Source: Lepas anatifera (taxonomy: Eukaryota; Arthropoda; Thecostraca; Lepadidae). From it: a stretch of 64,000 nt of DNA. The stretch covers positions 186,001-250,000 of the forward strand of contig JAOTON010000318.1 in NCBI GenBank assembly GCA_034440635.1, given 5' to 3'. This document shows positions 24,626-37,336 of the stretch, piece by piece (position 1 is the stretch's first letter; the number at the start of each line of letters is the position of its first letter). Under the pieces are notes generated by a model. It was not told the origin of the DNA and did not search any database. It saw only the letters and a program-made list of their open reading frames with translations. The position numbers and the translations under genes were made by a program.

Positions 24626-26194
24626 CAATAAAAGCAATGAATGAAGCAACATCAGACATACATGGCTAGCAACACCTGACATTAGAAGATATACCTCACA
24701 CCATCAGTGGCTTGTAACTCCTTAACTAGCCAGTTGCTAATGAAAATGACGGAGAAATAAGGAAAAGGACTATTGTTAGTTCCAACAAATTTTCAAAACA
24801 TGATTTGTCTAAGAATGAGCTGACCAACAACCCAAATATCTGAAAGGAGCCCCAAACAAAGTCCAATTGAGGCAGAAAAATTTGCATGGCAATAAATCAG
24901 GTCAGAAATGCTAGCCTCACCTATGACACTGATGAAGCCGAAACTAAGGACAGCGAATCATCATAAAGTGACCAAATGTTTTTTTAAGGCTGAAATGGAA
25001 TGGCTAAAAAGGAAAAAGAGAACCCTGAGCTATCTTATACCCCAGCAAAATTCCACATACTCTGGACCGCACACTTCTTTTCGCCTTTTTAAGCAAAATA
25101 AGTATAGACTTTATTAAAAATATAACATCAATTAAAAGACACCATTTGGTTAATGCTCCAGGACGGCTGATAATTCCGTGATCTGCAGCAATGCGGTTGT
25201 GAAAGCAGTCCGAACGCTGCTTCGGTTACCCTCTTCAGCGTGCATTGATGTTTCTTCTATTCCGAGGGTTCACGAGCAGTGCACGGATGAAGGGCACAAT
25301 ACCGTTAACTGTGTCACAGCTGTTGAAATGAGACATGCCCCTATACAGAGACCTGTATGATTAGCTGTTGTCACGTTTCCTCGTCTCCGGAGTCTGAGAA
25401 TCTGAAAACGTCCGAATAATGAATGGTCCAGCCGCGAGCTGCCCGCTAGCCTCCATGGGCGGGCTAAAGTTCAGTAACACAATCAGTCCGAAACTAGGAA
25501 AACCAACCTTGTTTACTAACCAAACTATTACTGAGACCTAACGATATTGTTATTTCTTTCATCTCACGGTTCTTACTACCCAAGCACCTTTGGGGTCAAC
25601 GGCTTAGTGAGATCAACTGGCGTGGTACCTCTTGTGATACTTATGCGCCTTGTCCGCAAATTCTTCCATATCGAGATTTGCATAAAAAGTGTTAGGCTCA
25701 CAGTCAAATTCCAAGAAAGCTGTGCCTGGCGCTCATTTTCACCTTTTAAGTAGAAACAGTACAGACTTAATCGGTAACATATCGTTGTGATAAATGATGA
25801 TAAGAGTACTTAGGCTAAACCTTATACAATCTGTGAATTCACTCACATTGTCACTTTTTGGTAGAGGCAGTATATTTGACCCTGTTCTGGTCTTCATTAT
25901 GTCTGTCTAACACTGTGCCTTTCTCTTGCAAAGAAACAAAAACATATTTTGTTATGCTGTTTACAGACTGCACATTTTTATGTAAATACCATGCGTTCTT
26001 GACGGTAAGTGATACCACTACCCGTTCGCAAGAATGCACTTTGATAAGTAATTGGTCTAATGATGGCTTTACTTTGAAGCCCGGGCCGGAACAAATGCAT
26101 GTATACCTTTTTGACCGATAGCAGCTTTAAAGCCCTTAATTACTGACGACAGTTTTGCCACTCAAGAAATTCAAGGATATCTCGGCGTGGACAA
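24626..26194. other. AT-rich spacer with no recognised gene
   Basis: Only short chance frames on both strands. No repeat family was recognised. Confidence 0.4.
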
Positions 26195-26673
26195 TACGTG
26201 TGCCACCGACCGGTAGCCACCCGGAGTCCGTGTCGTCCACCACAGTCGAGAGTGAAATCAGCGGCGCAGCTGCGTGAACCGGGTGAAAGTCGCCGCGCTG
26301 ACCCACATGTGTCGGCAGTCTCGGCGAGCGGGCATCACTTTGACGTGACCCGCCGGCGGTGGCGGAGATCCCCGCAGCTGCCAAATCCCCCGTTCTGGGC
26401 ACCTTCTTCAGCAACAGACGGCCTCCAGTCAAAGCCGAACGCGGCAGTGCCAGAGCGTTCGGACCAGGTGCTGATTCGGAGACGAGCGGCCGCGTCTGTA
26501 ACGGCGGCGTTGAAAGGACCCAGCCCTGCAGTGCGGGTGCAGCGCGGGGAGGTGGTGTGTGACCTTGCCGCAGGGACGGGATGTACACGGAGGCCATCTG
26601 AGCGGACGTGCTTCGCCGGGCCGTCCCGCGGATATCCGCCCTTAGAGCAGCCACAGCTCATGCAGGGACCCAG
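26195..26673 (+). promoter_or_regulatory. CpG-rich block ending in a consensus splice donor: candidate first (untranslated) exon
   Basis: About 480 bases of high CpG density stand out from AT-rich flanks and finish at acccag|gtaagg, a near-perfect donor. Frames are open on both strands for 100-170 codons, expected from GC richness, so coding is not proven. A plausible reading is a 5' exon with promoter of a + strand gene, possibly the protease whose first visible exon begins after an acceptor at 42510. If joined to that exon in the frame of the long ORF it meets a stop, so it would have to be 5' UTR. This is inference only. Confidence 0.3.
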
Positions 26674-29600
26674 GTAAGGACGGCCGTTCAATTTAGACGT
26701 GGGTGTTCACCATCATGTGGATGCCTTTTTAAGCACCAATCATGACGTTCCCCCAGCTTGAAAATCGGGTCGCTCCTGCCGATTTGAAGACGGATTGGAG
26801 TGGCTCTACATTGAAAGCTATGCGTTTTATTTTTGAAAAAAGTTTGTCATCAGGAGCCTACTACTCGTTGGTCTAATAAGCATGCAAAAACGGAATAACA
26901 AGGAAAATTAAACAGTATTATTAAAACATAATTTTTAACATATCAGCGTCTATGCGAATAAATCCTTAAACGTAGACACATAAGCCTTATTGGGAATATC
27001 ATATCAAATATTGCTGGGGTCAAATTGTTGGAATATCATATTTTGCTGGGGATATAACCTACTAGGCCTTTAAATTGATGGAAAAAAGCTACCAATATAC
27101 TATCCGCATACCGAAATAGTTATAAAAAGTATACATCACATATTTTGCAAAGTCAGAAGATCCACCACGCCACATTAAACAAAAAAGCGTAATCCGAATC
27201 TAAATGTGAGAAAAACTAATACATTTCACCCATTGCACAGCCCAAAGACACATCCACACAGATTCAATTATATAGTTCTTGAGCAGATACGGCGTTAGTT
27301 GACTGGAAGCTGCAACGTTCCCTACGATGCATCTCTTCCAGATCCAGACGTAGTTTTACCTAAAATTTCGGCCTGACCTAAAGGTTTGTGAGGAGGGAAC
27401 AGTGGGCACCAGAAATCCTGTTGGCCGAAAAGGAGGAGGACGTACCATTAGCTGCTGAACCGTAGATGATATTGATATGGTGCTGCAACTATGATGAGAG
27501 ACATCAAGTGCATCATCCTGGTTCGCTGTATTTTCCTCTCCTTTACTACCTTGTGCAATTTGAGAAGGCGAGACGATTGTACAACTACTCTGAGAGCCAA
27601 TTTTATATATTTTGTCCTGTTTCGAGGTGAACGCTCTATCTTAATGCTAAATCACATGCATATACTAATATGTTCCCTTAACAGGAAAACAAGAAATGGT
27701 TTCTTCATAAGCCTTAATTTCCCTAAAGTTGAAACCATGCTTCAGATGTCTGTAGCAATGAAAAATCAGAATCCTATAACACAATTTCCACATCAATGAG
27801 TGAGATGCAGAATTCACCACAAAAATGTGATTAGGACTCACGCCAAAATTATGAAAAGCGGCAGGCTTTTGAAGAAAATAAAATTTTGACGGAAAAAGCT
27901 GTTCCCATTCCCCTAAACATTTCTTTCTGCACTTGTTTTGTAGAGCGCTTAACTTGAATCTGAAGCTATCATCTTACGATCTGCATGTCTTTCTCGACAC
28001 CGGAGAAAGCTGCTGTGATGTGAATAAGAGATACGCTGAGTAATTGTATTTCTAAAGTATACAAATAGGGCTGTTTTACTTTCCTGCTCTTTTCACTTTT
28101 CTCAAACGGTCCAAAAGCTATAGATAAGCAAGGGAAAGGAGGTCGAGGAGAGCTACTGCGCAGTGACAGGCCTATCCTGCCTCGCAAAATTAATGGATGC
28201 AACCCCGAAAAGGGTTTGAAAGGGCGCCTACCAAAAATATTAGAAAGTGGGCATCGTCTCCATAATGCCATTTCTATTCAAAAACTGCTCCAGTGTGATG
28301 TATCAAGGGAGTGCAGGACCACGAAGATAGAACGGCGATACCGAGTGAAAGTTAGAAGTGTCTCTGACTACGTAATGTGCTATGCATGACCCTCAGCACC
28401 ATGCGGTCGGGAGCGAGCAGAGCTCTCCATCACACATATTCCGTAGGGAAACGGGATGGAAAATTGATTCAAATTTAGGTGGAAGCAAAAGGAAGCTCGT
28501 GAGGGATATTATTGCAAAAACTGTGGCCGATGATAGTCAGGAAAAACATAGCAAAACTGCACAAGCATTAATTCCAGGTGTTTTGCTTGCATCAGTGTTT
28601 AAAAACTGCTGATAGATGGTGTGCTACCTTCAAGCATTGCTATAGCCGCGCGGTTCCGGGTTTCTCATATCACATACTGTGCGGCGGAAAAAGTCTGGTG
28701 AGGCAGGTCTCACAGCGAAGCCACTACTTCTCACCGACGCTCGGACGAGCCAGCGGCGGCGGGAACGCAAAATGGTGTTCTGTCGGGCGCTGGAAAATAG
28801 TCGCTGGACACCAAAACCAGCTTCGCCATGAAGAATACGGATACAATTACCATCTACCAGGCAAGAGGAATCATGCAAAATAAAACATCGTAAGAGCAAC
28901 TTTTAATCATGGTTTATACTTGCAGAACATCCGTAAATATCTAACCTCGGTTTGCGACTCGTCTAGCTTCAGGAAATGCAATTTCATTCAGTGATGATTA
29001 AGCTATTCGTAAAGTCACCGTGCAGAGCTCTACACATCCACTGAAAAGCCTAACGGTAGCTTAGGCTAGAAGGAATCAACTTCTTTTGAGCCCCAGGCCT
29101 ATTGTTAAGGAGATAGGCGCTTTACCTATTAAGTCACTCATCCTCTATAAAATATCAGAATGTTGTAAAAATGAGAATGTTTGTGAAATCAGATATGAAT
29201 CATGGTTTGCTATGTCAAAATATATCCAAGTACCTATCTTCCTTGCCAGCGGGCCCTTCTGACCCGTTATTATTGCCAGTTCAATACTTTTACTTCAAAC
29301 CCTGCTGATCACTTCAATCTTCGTGGCTATTCTCTCATACTCCAAGAATTTACCGTGAATAACCTTGAATGAAAGCCTTCTCTGGCTACCGCGGGACGCC
29401 GGAATCGACGCATGGCTGTGACCGGACTCTCGAATCGCACGCAGCCCTGCGCGCACACGAGAATTTCCCCGCCAGTCAAGTCGCGCATTCTGGTGACTGC
29501 AATCATACAAAGGAGGTGAGCCGTAAAGACTGCATTGAGGGACAACAGGCCAGCGCCACGGTCGAGTGGTGCGGTAGGCGTGAGTGGGCGTTTCTAATCT

Positions 29601-32600
29601 CACTACTGTCTGAATGATCCGCCCATGCGCGCGGAAGATGAAAGCAGCGATAGCACTTCAGGGTGGGTGCCAGGCCATCCGAACCAACAATAGCCTTCTT
29701 CGACACCGTCTCAGCCTCCCCTCCCCGCCGAGGAGTAACCAGCTGACGGGCCGGGGACACTTCCTTTTCACGTGCTGACTGTCGGCTCCGTTGCACCGCG
29801 GCGGACCGCAAGTCGTTCAGCAATTGCAGACCCGAGAATGACCTTGAGTGGCACGTGACCAGGCGGACCTTCTGAGCTTTCCCGCTGACCCGGCGTGGTT
29901 GAATGGCCCGGCTGATGGGTCGTTGGAGGGTGTATCCAGGCGGATGCGACTGGAAAGCGTGCTATAACAGTCACGATTCAGCCGCTCAAATACGAGGTGG
30001 GATCATCTGCTTCAAGCCAAGTCAATTTTCTCATGAGCACAGTCTTCTGGTTTGAGGGGCAAGGGCGAAGGGGTGGTATAGCACGCTTAAATAGCACGTT
30101 GGCTTAGCACGAGTTCCAGTTGCAGCTACCCGGCTTCCCTTGAGTCCGTAGAACCGCTGCCCCGTGGACTTTGGGATGCCCCAGGCGGGCGTAGAATATA
30201 CCCTAAGCACCCTTAAAGTGCCAGAGCTGTGCAGTGCAGGCACTTTGAAATTGTTCTTTAGGACATTAATTCTAGCAGAGGTTCCCTGCATTTCAGCGTC
30301 TTGTATCGTTATCCGTCCGTCCACTAACAGCCGCAGACCTTCTTTCGACTCTTGATCGTCCCTCTGGCCAGATTTGCTAGGCTGCACTCCAGAAAGACTT
30401 TTGAAACAACTAACCCTTAAAAATAAAAGACACAAACAACTGTTTTCGGAGTTACACCCCTCGGAACACACCAAATATGCTCCCCAGGTGGTGTGTGTCC
30501 CCCTCTGTAGCTTAATCCCCCTTAACCAAACTCTAGAGCCGTCACTGCTTCTGGTGGTCCTTACCAGTAGAGTTATCTTTTATTGTCATGTCAATGCAAG
30601 ACTGATAGAGAGAAATGCTCTTTTCAGTTTTTGATGAAATATTGTCTAAAATTTATTTGAGGCGTACGCTGGTTGTAGAATATTTGTTCTTTTATTGTGA
30701 ATTAAACATATCGCATATACGCATTTTTTGAAACTGTAACCTTCAGTTTTTTTTGGCTCTACAAGCTGCACATGGCAGGTAGATAGGCGTGATCTGTGAG
30801 CCTGCCGAAGGTTTCCATCGTGCCTGTCATCAGTGGATAAAACGACCATCACCTATGGATGCCAGGTAACACGAAGAGCCTAGGGCTCTGGTTTCTAGCT
30901 CTCTCGTCCATGGCTGATTTTCCTGACGTCAGAGCCGATACCAGCCCGAGGACCTCCATGCATAGCTGCCACTCCAACTGGTTTTCTATCTGTGTCGCTG
31001 AGACCACAGATACAAGTACGGTCACAAACGCTGACGTACGCAAAACAAAAGCGTATTAGTCATGCTATCCGTTTTTTTGACGTCGGTAATGAAAAATAAA
31101 ATCATATGTTTATAATCAGACTCATCTAAATTAATATCACTCAATAGCAATACAAGATCATAAAGCTCTAATCTCAAGCTCTCTATTAATTGACCATAAA
31201 CTGCACTTGCAGCAAGTGGCGTCAAAGGCTGTAGAATCTGTGCACTGCACTAGCACTAGTAATCTGTGCGCTGCATTTAATGAAACCACCAGTCAGTACA
31301 GTGCCGAATATGGCAGTGTTCCGGATGAGGTGCGGCTCCTCTGTTCCTGGGTGCGTGCTGCACCACGTCTTCTCCGTCATGGGCAGCGCGCCGCCCACCA
31401 CCACTGCGGGTGGCAGGCGCCAGCAGCAGGGGCGATTTCGCTGACAGCGGTCCACCGCCACTGACCCACTGATTCCGAGCGGTATCATTGTCACGGCCGT
31501 CTCCAGTAGCGGAGAGGCTGCCAGCCGGCGGGACCAGCCGTGTGAAAACTCCACCACTCACGGCGGCGCGAGAGAGCGGCCCTAATTGTTATCGATGGCC
31601 AAATATTGGCAGCGACACTCGCTCAGGAATGTCCCTGGCGGACGTCTGGTCGAGTGTAAGGGGTTTGTGCTGTGATTCTCGGTCGCCAGGGATGACTGTT
31701 ATGCTTTTTTTGCAACATATCGCAATGCAATCAGGGTTGATGTCTTTTGTTCCAACTTACATCCGTGCGCCAACGTCCAAAATGGTGGTAAATAACACAC
31801 AGTAAGCATTCAAGTTATCCTAAATTGAGTTTAGATAAAGTTTCAGAATAAAGGTAAATAGAAAATGTATAAAAGTCTCGGTATACGTGCCACGATACAT
31901 AGGCCGCATACTTGAGCTATGGTCTCCTAAGCAACGTGTGCCTAACTGCCTCGCAAATTGCCATTGCTGAAGTTGCCATCATCAAGAAGGCCAAATATTC
32001 CCGGAAAAACTAAGAGCTGCTACTCACACTTCATCCTCCTCCTGACCAAAATGAGAAAAACGAAGATATAAATAAAATACTCAAATGAAAATTTCAAATG
32101 TCTTATGTATCCACAGAAGCTCAACTTTACAAATTGATATTGCTTGAATACTACACATTTGGATACAAAAATTGTCAAAAAGCTGCTCAGCTTACATTGA
32201 TAGAGACGTTATATTGATTGAAGAAGTTTTAATGCTGCTTGGAGTTGCTTTAGGGTGCCGGTATCTAGATATGTGTGCCTGTTTGGTTTCCAACTAACTG
32301 ACTAAGTGCCGGTAATAGCCTTTCTAGGATAGCACAGTATCAGCCTCAGCAACCGGGCCAAAGCCACCGGATTGGCTTTAGGGTGAGAAGAAAACGGACA
32401 CAGCAGTTAAACCCACGCGGCAGCCGCTGTGGCACCATTTAACTCCAATTACCCGTCAATGGGCCCAAAAGTCGCCGGTCTCGAGGGGCTGTCCTGCTGG
32501 CAGAGGAGGTTCTGAAGTGGTTCAGCGCGACTCAGCGCCGCAGCCAGGTGGACCATTATTTTCAGAAGTCACGATATTGACCTCTGCTGATATACTGAGC

Positions 32601-35600
32601 ACACTTGAAGGCCGCAGCTGGTGAGTTCCAATAACTCAGGACTGAACTGAATGCCAGGCTGATAAGTAAGAGACCTCATTTTCACACCGGACGGTGATGT
32701 GCAGTTTGTCTGCGGCTCTTCACTTCTCGGAGGCTGAATGACCCGTGGCTGGCGCGTGGGCGCCTCATGGGCTCGATCGCGGCGAGAGGTGCGTCGGCTT
32801 CCGATTTGTTGTCCGCTGTCACGATATCCCCATATTTGGCGCAGCCAGGAGGGTGGGAGGCACAGACTCAGGCACGATCAAACCACGGCTCTGGAGCACT
32901 GCACTACCGTGTGTTTCTCCTTCTCCAGAGGAGAAAAGACAAGGTCGTAACTGTGATACTGTCACATTAAGCACGTTGTGGTATTCCATATTCTGTTTAA
33001 TCCAAAACCAGTAACGGCAGTGTCACTTGCTTCAAAGATTTGGTGTATTTTAGTTGTGTTTGTATAGTAAGATGTGGCAACTGTAATCTACGCGATACCC
33101 TTCGTCGTGACGCACAGACTACTATTGTTTACGTGTATTCTGTATAAACACAACAATGTAAAAATATAATTTTTTGGGGTCACTGACAACTATAAATATG
33201 TAGGTATTCCGATTAAATTCGTTCGGATTTACTCAACAAAGTGTTTTTCGGGTCTGAGCTTGTGATCCGTATTGCAGTACTTCGTTAGACGGGTGCAGTC
33301 GGATCCAGTGGGCCGATCACCAGAAGTTACTACAGAATTTATGTTCGGTATACAATTTTGCTCCATGAAATTTTCGGTCCCGAAATCATCATTAGGCAGC
33401 TGAAATGAGACGGATATAAAATATGTCCTCAACAGGGATACAGAGCGTAGCTAGAATCTCGTTCCAAGAATACATATAAGACATATATCTTCTACAGTCA
33501 TTAAAAGTGTTCAAAAAATTATCTGAGAGGCGAGTTGATCCACGGTGATAAGCCTTTTATTGTTCTTGCTATTATGTTTCTTTGAAGGTCACGCCCTTTG
33601 TGATATATGATATATGTGAGCCAGGTCAAGTTTAGCAGCCTATGGCCAATTTAAAGGCTTGAATGGTCTGATTTGAACAGAACAAGCAAGTAAAGGCAAT
33701 CCGGCCATTTTGCATTAAATTTAGGCAATACGCGAGAAAATTTTCATTGCGAAAGTGTATAGACCTTATGAGTCAACTAATGACCAGAAATTGTTAATTT
33801 TCCGATGTGAAAATACATTCAGAATGTCAGTGATTGAACTCTCTCATAATGATCAATGGTTCGGGCATTTAAGGTGTTGGAAACCCGTGGGCTTTGTCAT
33901 CATTGCTCATTTTCTTTGGTATATGAGGGTGGACTGATATAGCAGCATCTCGGTCAAAGTTGTCCATTCTTGTAAATCGGCCTCATCTGAGAGCAAGCCA
34001 CCCTTAATGCCTCGATTCTTTCCGCTTAATTTCACCCAAGGTTGAATACAGCCTCACTTTAATTTAGATCTTGAAATTACTTTGGGAGACATTGAGCTAT
34101 ACTTGAGTATTGAGTGAATTTAACACCTGTTTATCTATGAGCAGAATGACAGCGGGCCATGTTACACAATACTTCTTACACAGAGATATTATTACTCCCG
34201 TCCAGTATTTTCTTTCCTGTGTCATGTCACCGGCTGTAAGGAGAGAGTTAATAGTGAAATTCATTCTTATGCAGGTTTACAGTCAGAACACACAGCTACA
34301 CATTTTCTCACTCTCACTTTTCATGATGTCAACACAGAATTACTACAGTTGGGATGCATCATCAGTGCCCATCCTCCCACGTCACCCGTTGGCGCGTGGT
34401 GTGTGGTTACACGCGCTCCACGCCCAAATTCCTGCACTTCTCCGCCTGGAAAGTGGCGGCCGAGCGGGTCCAGCCGAGTGCTGAGACCAGATCTCGCCGG
34501 GGAGAGTTTCCGTCGCGATAATTGTCTCACTTGGTCCTCAAGTGGCCAGGCAACAATGGTCGCAGTCAGCGGGGCTGGCTTTCTCACCAGGTGTGGAGAC
34601 GTTGGCCACCATTAATTCCACCCGCCCGCTAGCGTACTGTTGGTTTTCTCTCAAACACAGTGCCCACACTGCCGGCCAGGTTCGATGGATTTCGGATCTT
34701 GTCTCATTGGATTGGAATTCGATGATAAAGTGGCAATGAGCTAAGTGAGCTGGTACTCCCAGCTCTCTTCTGACGAGCCTTCTGGCTACAGTCTTTGTGT
34801 TTCCTTATCAATTTGCCTAATTGGGAAAGATTATATCAAATTTATGGTATAATTATAGACCTTAGATTTCTTAACACCCTTTGTATTCCATTATTTTGCA
34901 TGCATTTTACATCAATTAGTGTGCTGGAATGGAGCCCTACTTGACACAGCAGATAACTTTCAAGCTCTGATTACCTGCACAGGCTCGGATGTATTGCACG
35001 GGCGCTGATAGAATGGAGGGGGGGCAGTGAAGGGAAGCTCGCACAGAGTTCTGTCGATCAAAGTGCTCGCATTTATGGAGCGGCACCTATATCAAAGGTT
35101 TCATAAACGTCGGTACCGGGAGAAAGGGATACCTCACTTTCATTACAAAAATCATTTTTTTGGCTAAGCTAGAACACAAAACAGAAGGCTTTGTAGGTGG
35201 CGTGGAGTGAAATTGGTTTCTTCATCTCTTGGCCAGTGGAAATGCCGCTGGAAGGCCTCGCTTACAAACCATGAGTTGGGGAATAAAAGGCCAAAGGAAG
35301 TGAAAACTGAATATTTGCATTAAGTTTGTGACTATGTCCCTGCTATCAGGCACCGCAGTGCTCCTTTATATATCTGAGCAATATCTATATCGATTACTTC
35401 ACATTAGACCCTGCATTAGACTCTGGAGATGCCATTTAAATTGTAGTTTTGATTTTAACAAGGAACAGCTACTAACCGCGATTTTCCAAATTGAGGAGTC
35501 ACAACATTTTGATTTGACATGTCTTCCCATATGCAGATACATGCCAATTATCTTCTTCCCAAGAGGACAGGAGTTTTACGTGAACTGGCATTCTATTTCT

Positions 35601-36314
35601 TAAAAGTGGTTGCAAATACAGAACAAAGAATGTTGCGTGTAACACGAGCAGTCATTTTTCTATCTCACATTTCGGGACCGACTTCACCCATAGGTTTTAA
35701 CACTCCATACATGTGGTCTCTTCCGAAAAGTTAGCTCGAAGTTTCAGTCCTCGTGTCACACCTCGAAAGGGCCAAATTCATAAGCATTACCGTAGACCAC
35801 ATTAAACTCAGCTACCAAGGCGAATGCCCACATATGTTCATATATTATAGGCATGCCCTCCAGCTTCAAAATATGACCAATAGAAGTCACAGGAGGGATG
35901 GATGGTTCAGAAGAGGACAGTGGCTCCAGAGCCACGATTGGGCATTTCCTACATAAATGGTAAACAAATATGATACATATGTGGGATATCTAATGACAAT
36001 AGCTGAACTTTTCCCGGAGAATATAATGACCTGTTATTCTACCTCATATATCAGCCCTCAATCCTATTTTTCCTATGAAAGTGAAGCTTCTGGTCAATGT
36101 GTAAAATTAAGCGTGGATGGAAATAGACATGCTTTATTGCGCACATTTGAGCTCGTCTCTCTTCAGAATTTGAAGCAGGTGGTATTTACTATTTAAACCT
36201 CGCCCTTTGGTGATTTCATACATGTGAGTGGAAATTTTTAAGATGATTGGTTCGAACAGATTCATGCTTCACGTTTCGGTACAGGCATCATGACTTTTAG
36301 TCTCGAACAGTGCG
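26674..36314. other. 9.6 kb with no recognised gene; several CpG-rich patches
   Basis: Background is AT-rich. CpG-rich patches lie at about 28,620-28,800, 29,380-29,980, 31,330-31,620, 32,720-32,940 and 34,370-34,620. The one at 29,4 kb contains an aaaggag|gtgagcc donor-like site near 29,514. None of the open frames in them carries recognisable motifs. They could be exons of an unidentified gene, long 5' exons or regulatory DNA. No delimited transposon was found here. Confidence 0.35.
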
Positions 36315-37336
36315 TTAACCCGCGCCCCACCGGGGGTCCGGCGCCACCTTCGACCCATCGGGGCCATCGATGGCCCCCTCTAACTCCGAAAATATGGGCG
36401 TTAGCGCAAATCTGCAAAGTGCATTAGAAAGATCGCGTGAATTTAGTAAGAAATTACTTCGCATTTTTTTAGCGCTCAGGTCAATGGTTTGACCTCCAGA
36501 GGTCAAATTAGGTCAAGATCGGCTATTTTCACTCAAATATGCAATGCTTAAGCAAACTGGGCATAACTCTTATGCCATTAGAGCTATTGAGATGTGGTAA
36601 AGTAGATTGGATAGGGAAATGCCAGAACTTTTCCGTTATGTGAAACGTAATGACCTACGGCCAGTGGTTTGAGAGGTCATCTTGTGACCTAATATGACCT
36701 GAGGTCACAAAAGGTCAGGAGGTGACCTTGCCCTATCTCAAACAAAAGCCAGTGACAAGATACACACGATGGTGTTTGATTCAGCGCTCTAGCTTATATA
36801 GGTCAAAAGTTATTGCCAAAATACTGGTTTTGACCCCAGGTGACCTTGGATGACCTCGGAGAGTTCAAAGGGCAAATATGGCCCCTGGAATCCGTGAAAG
36901 GGTGTCCAAGAACGCTTTTCTGAGCAAGCCGAGCATTTTCAATGGTTTTTGTGACTTTTAGATCATAAGACAGCTTTTCCCCATGCTTTTGCGATGGGAG
37001 AGGTCACCTCGTGACCTGACCTCAGGTCACGAACTAGAAAAATCCTGGATATACACCTTGTGGATCCTGGAGGGGTCATGAATTGAAGGAAGTTTCAAAT
37101 CGATCGACCTCAAAATGTAGCTCTTACAGAGCTCTAAAATTGAAGTGAGGTGACCTTGGTTGACCTCGCCTGGTGACCTGAGCTTGAGTGACCCGAGGTA
37201 AAAAATTTCAGGGATAGTGGGAAAATGATGCAGTGAAAGGTAGAGCCCTCAGCTGCGGTGCTGCGTTTCGTTGTTTTTCTGCTATCCCGGAAAAACCTTA
37301 GGGGGCCATCAATGGCCCCGGTAGGGCGAGGGTTAA
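36315..37336 (+). mobile_element. TTAA-flanked piggyBac-like MITE, box CGCCCCACCGG (copy 2)
   Basis: TTAA bounds it at 36315-36318 and 37333-37336. The left end has the box twice, 28 bp apart (36323 and 36351); the right end has one inverted copy. By eye I count about 21 AGGTCA or TGACCT hexamers in its 1,022 bases, for example the run at 36,673-36,729 with six half-sites in alternating orientation. It aligns along its length with 6582-7608 and inverted with 53898-54927. There is no coding capacity. Confidence 0.88.
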
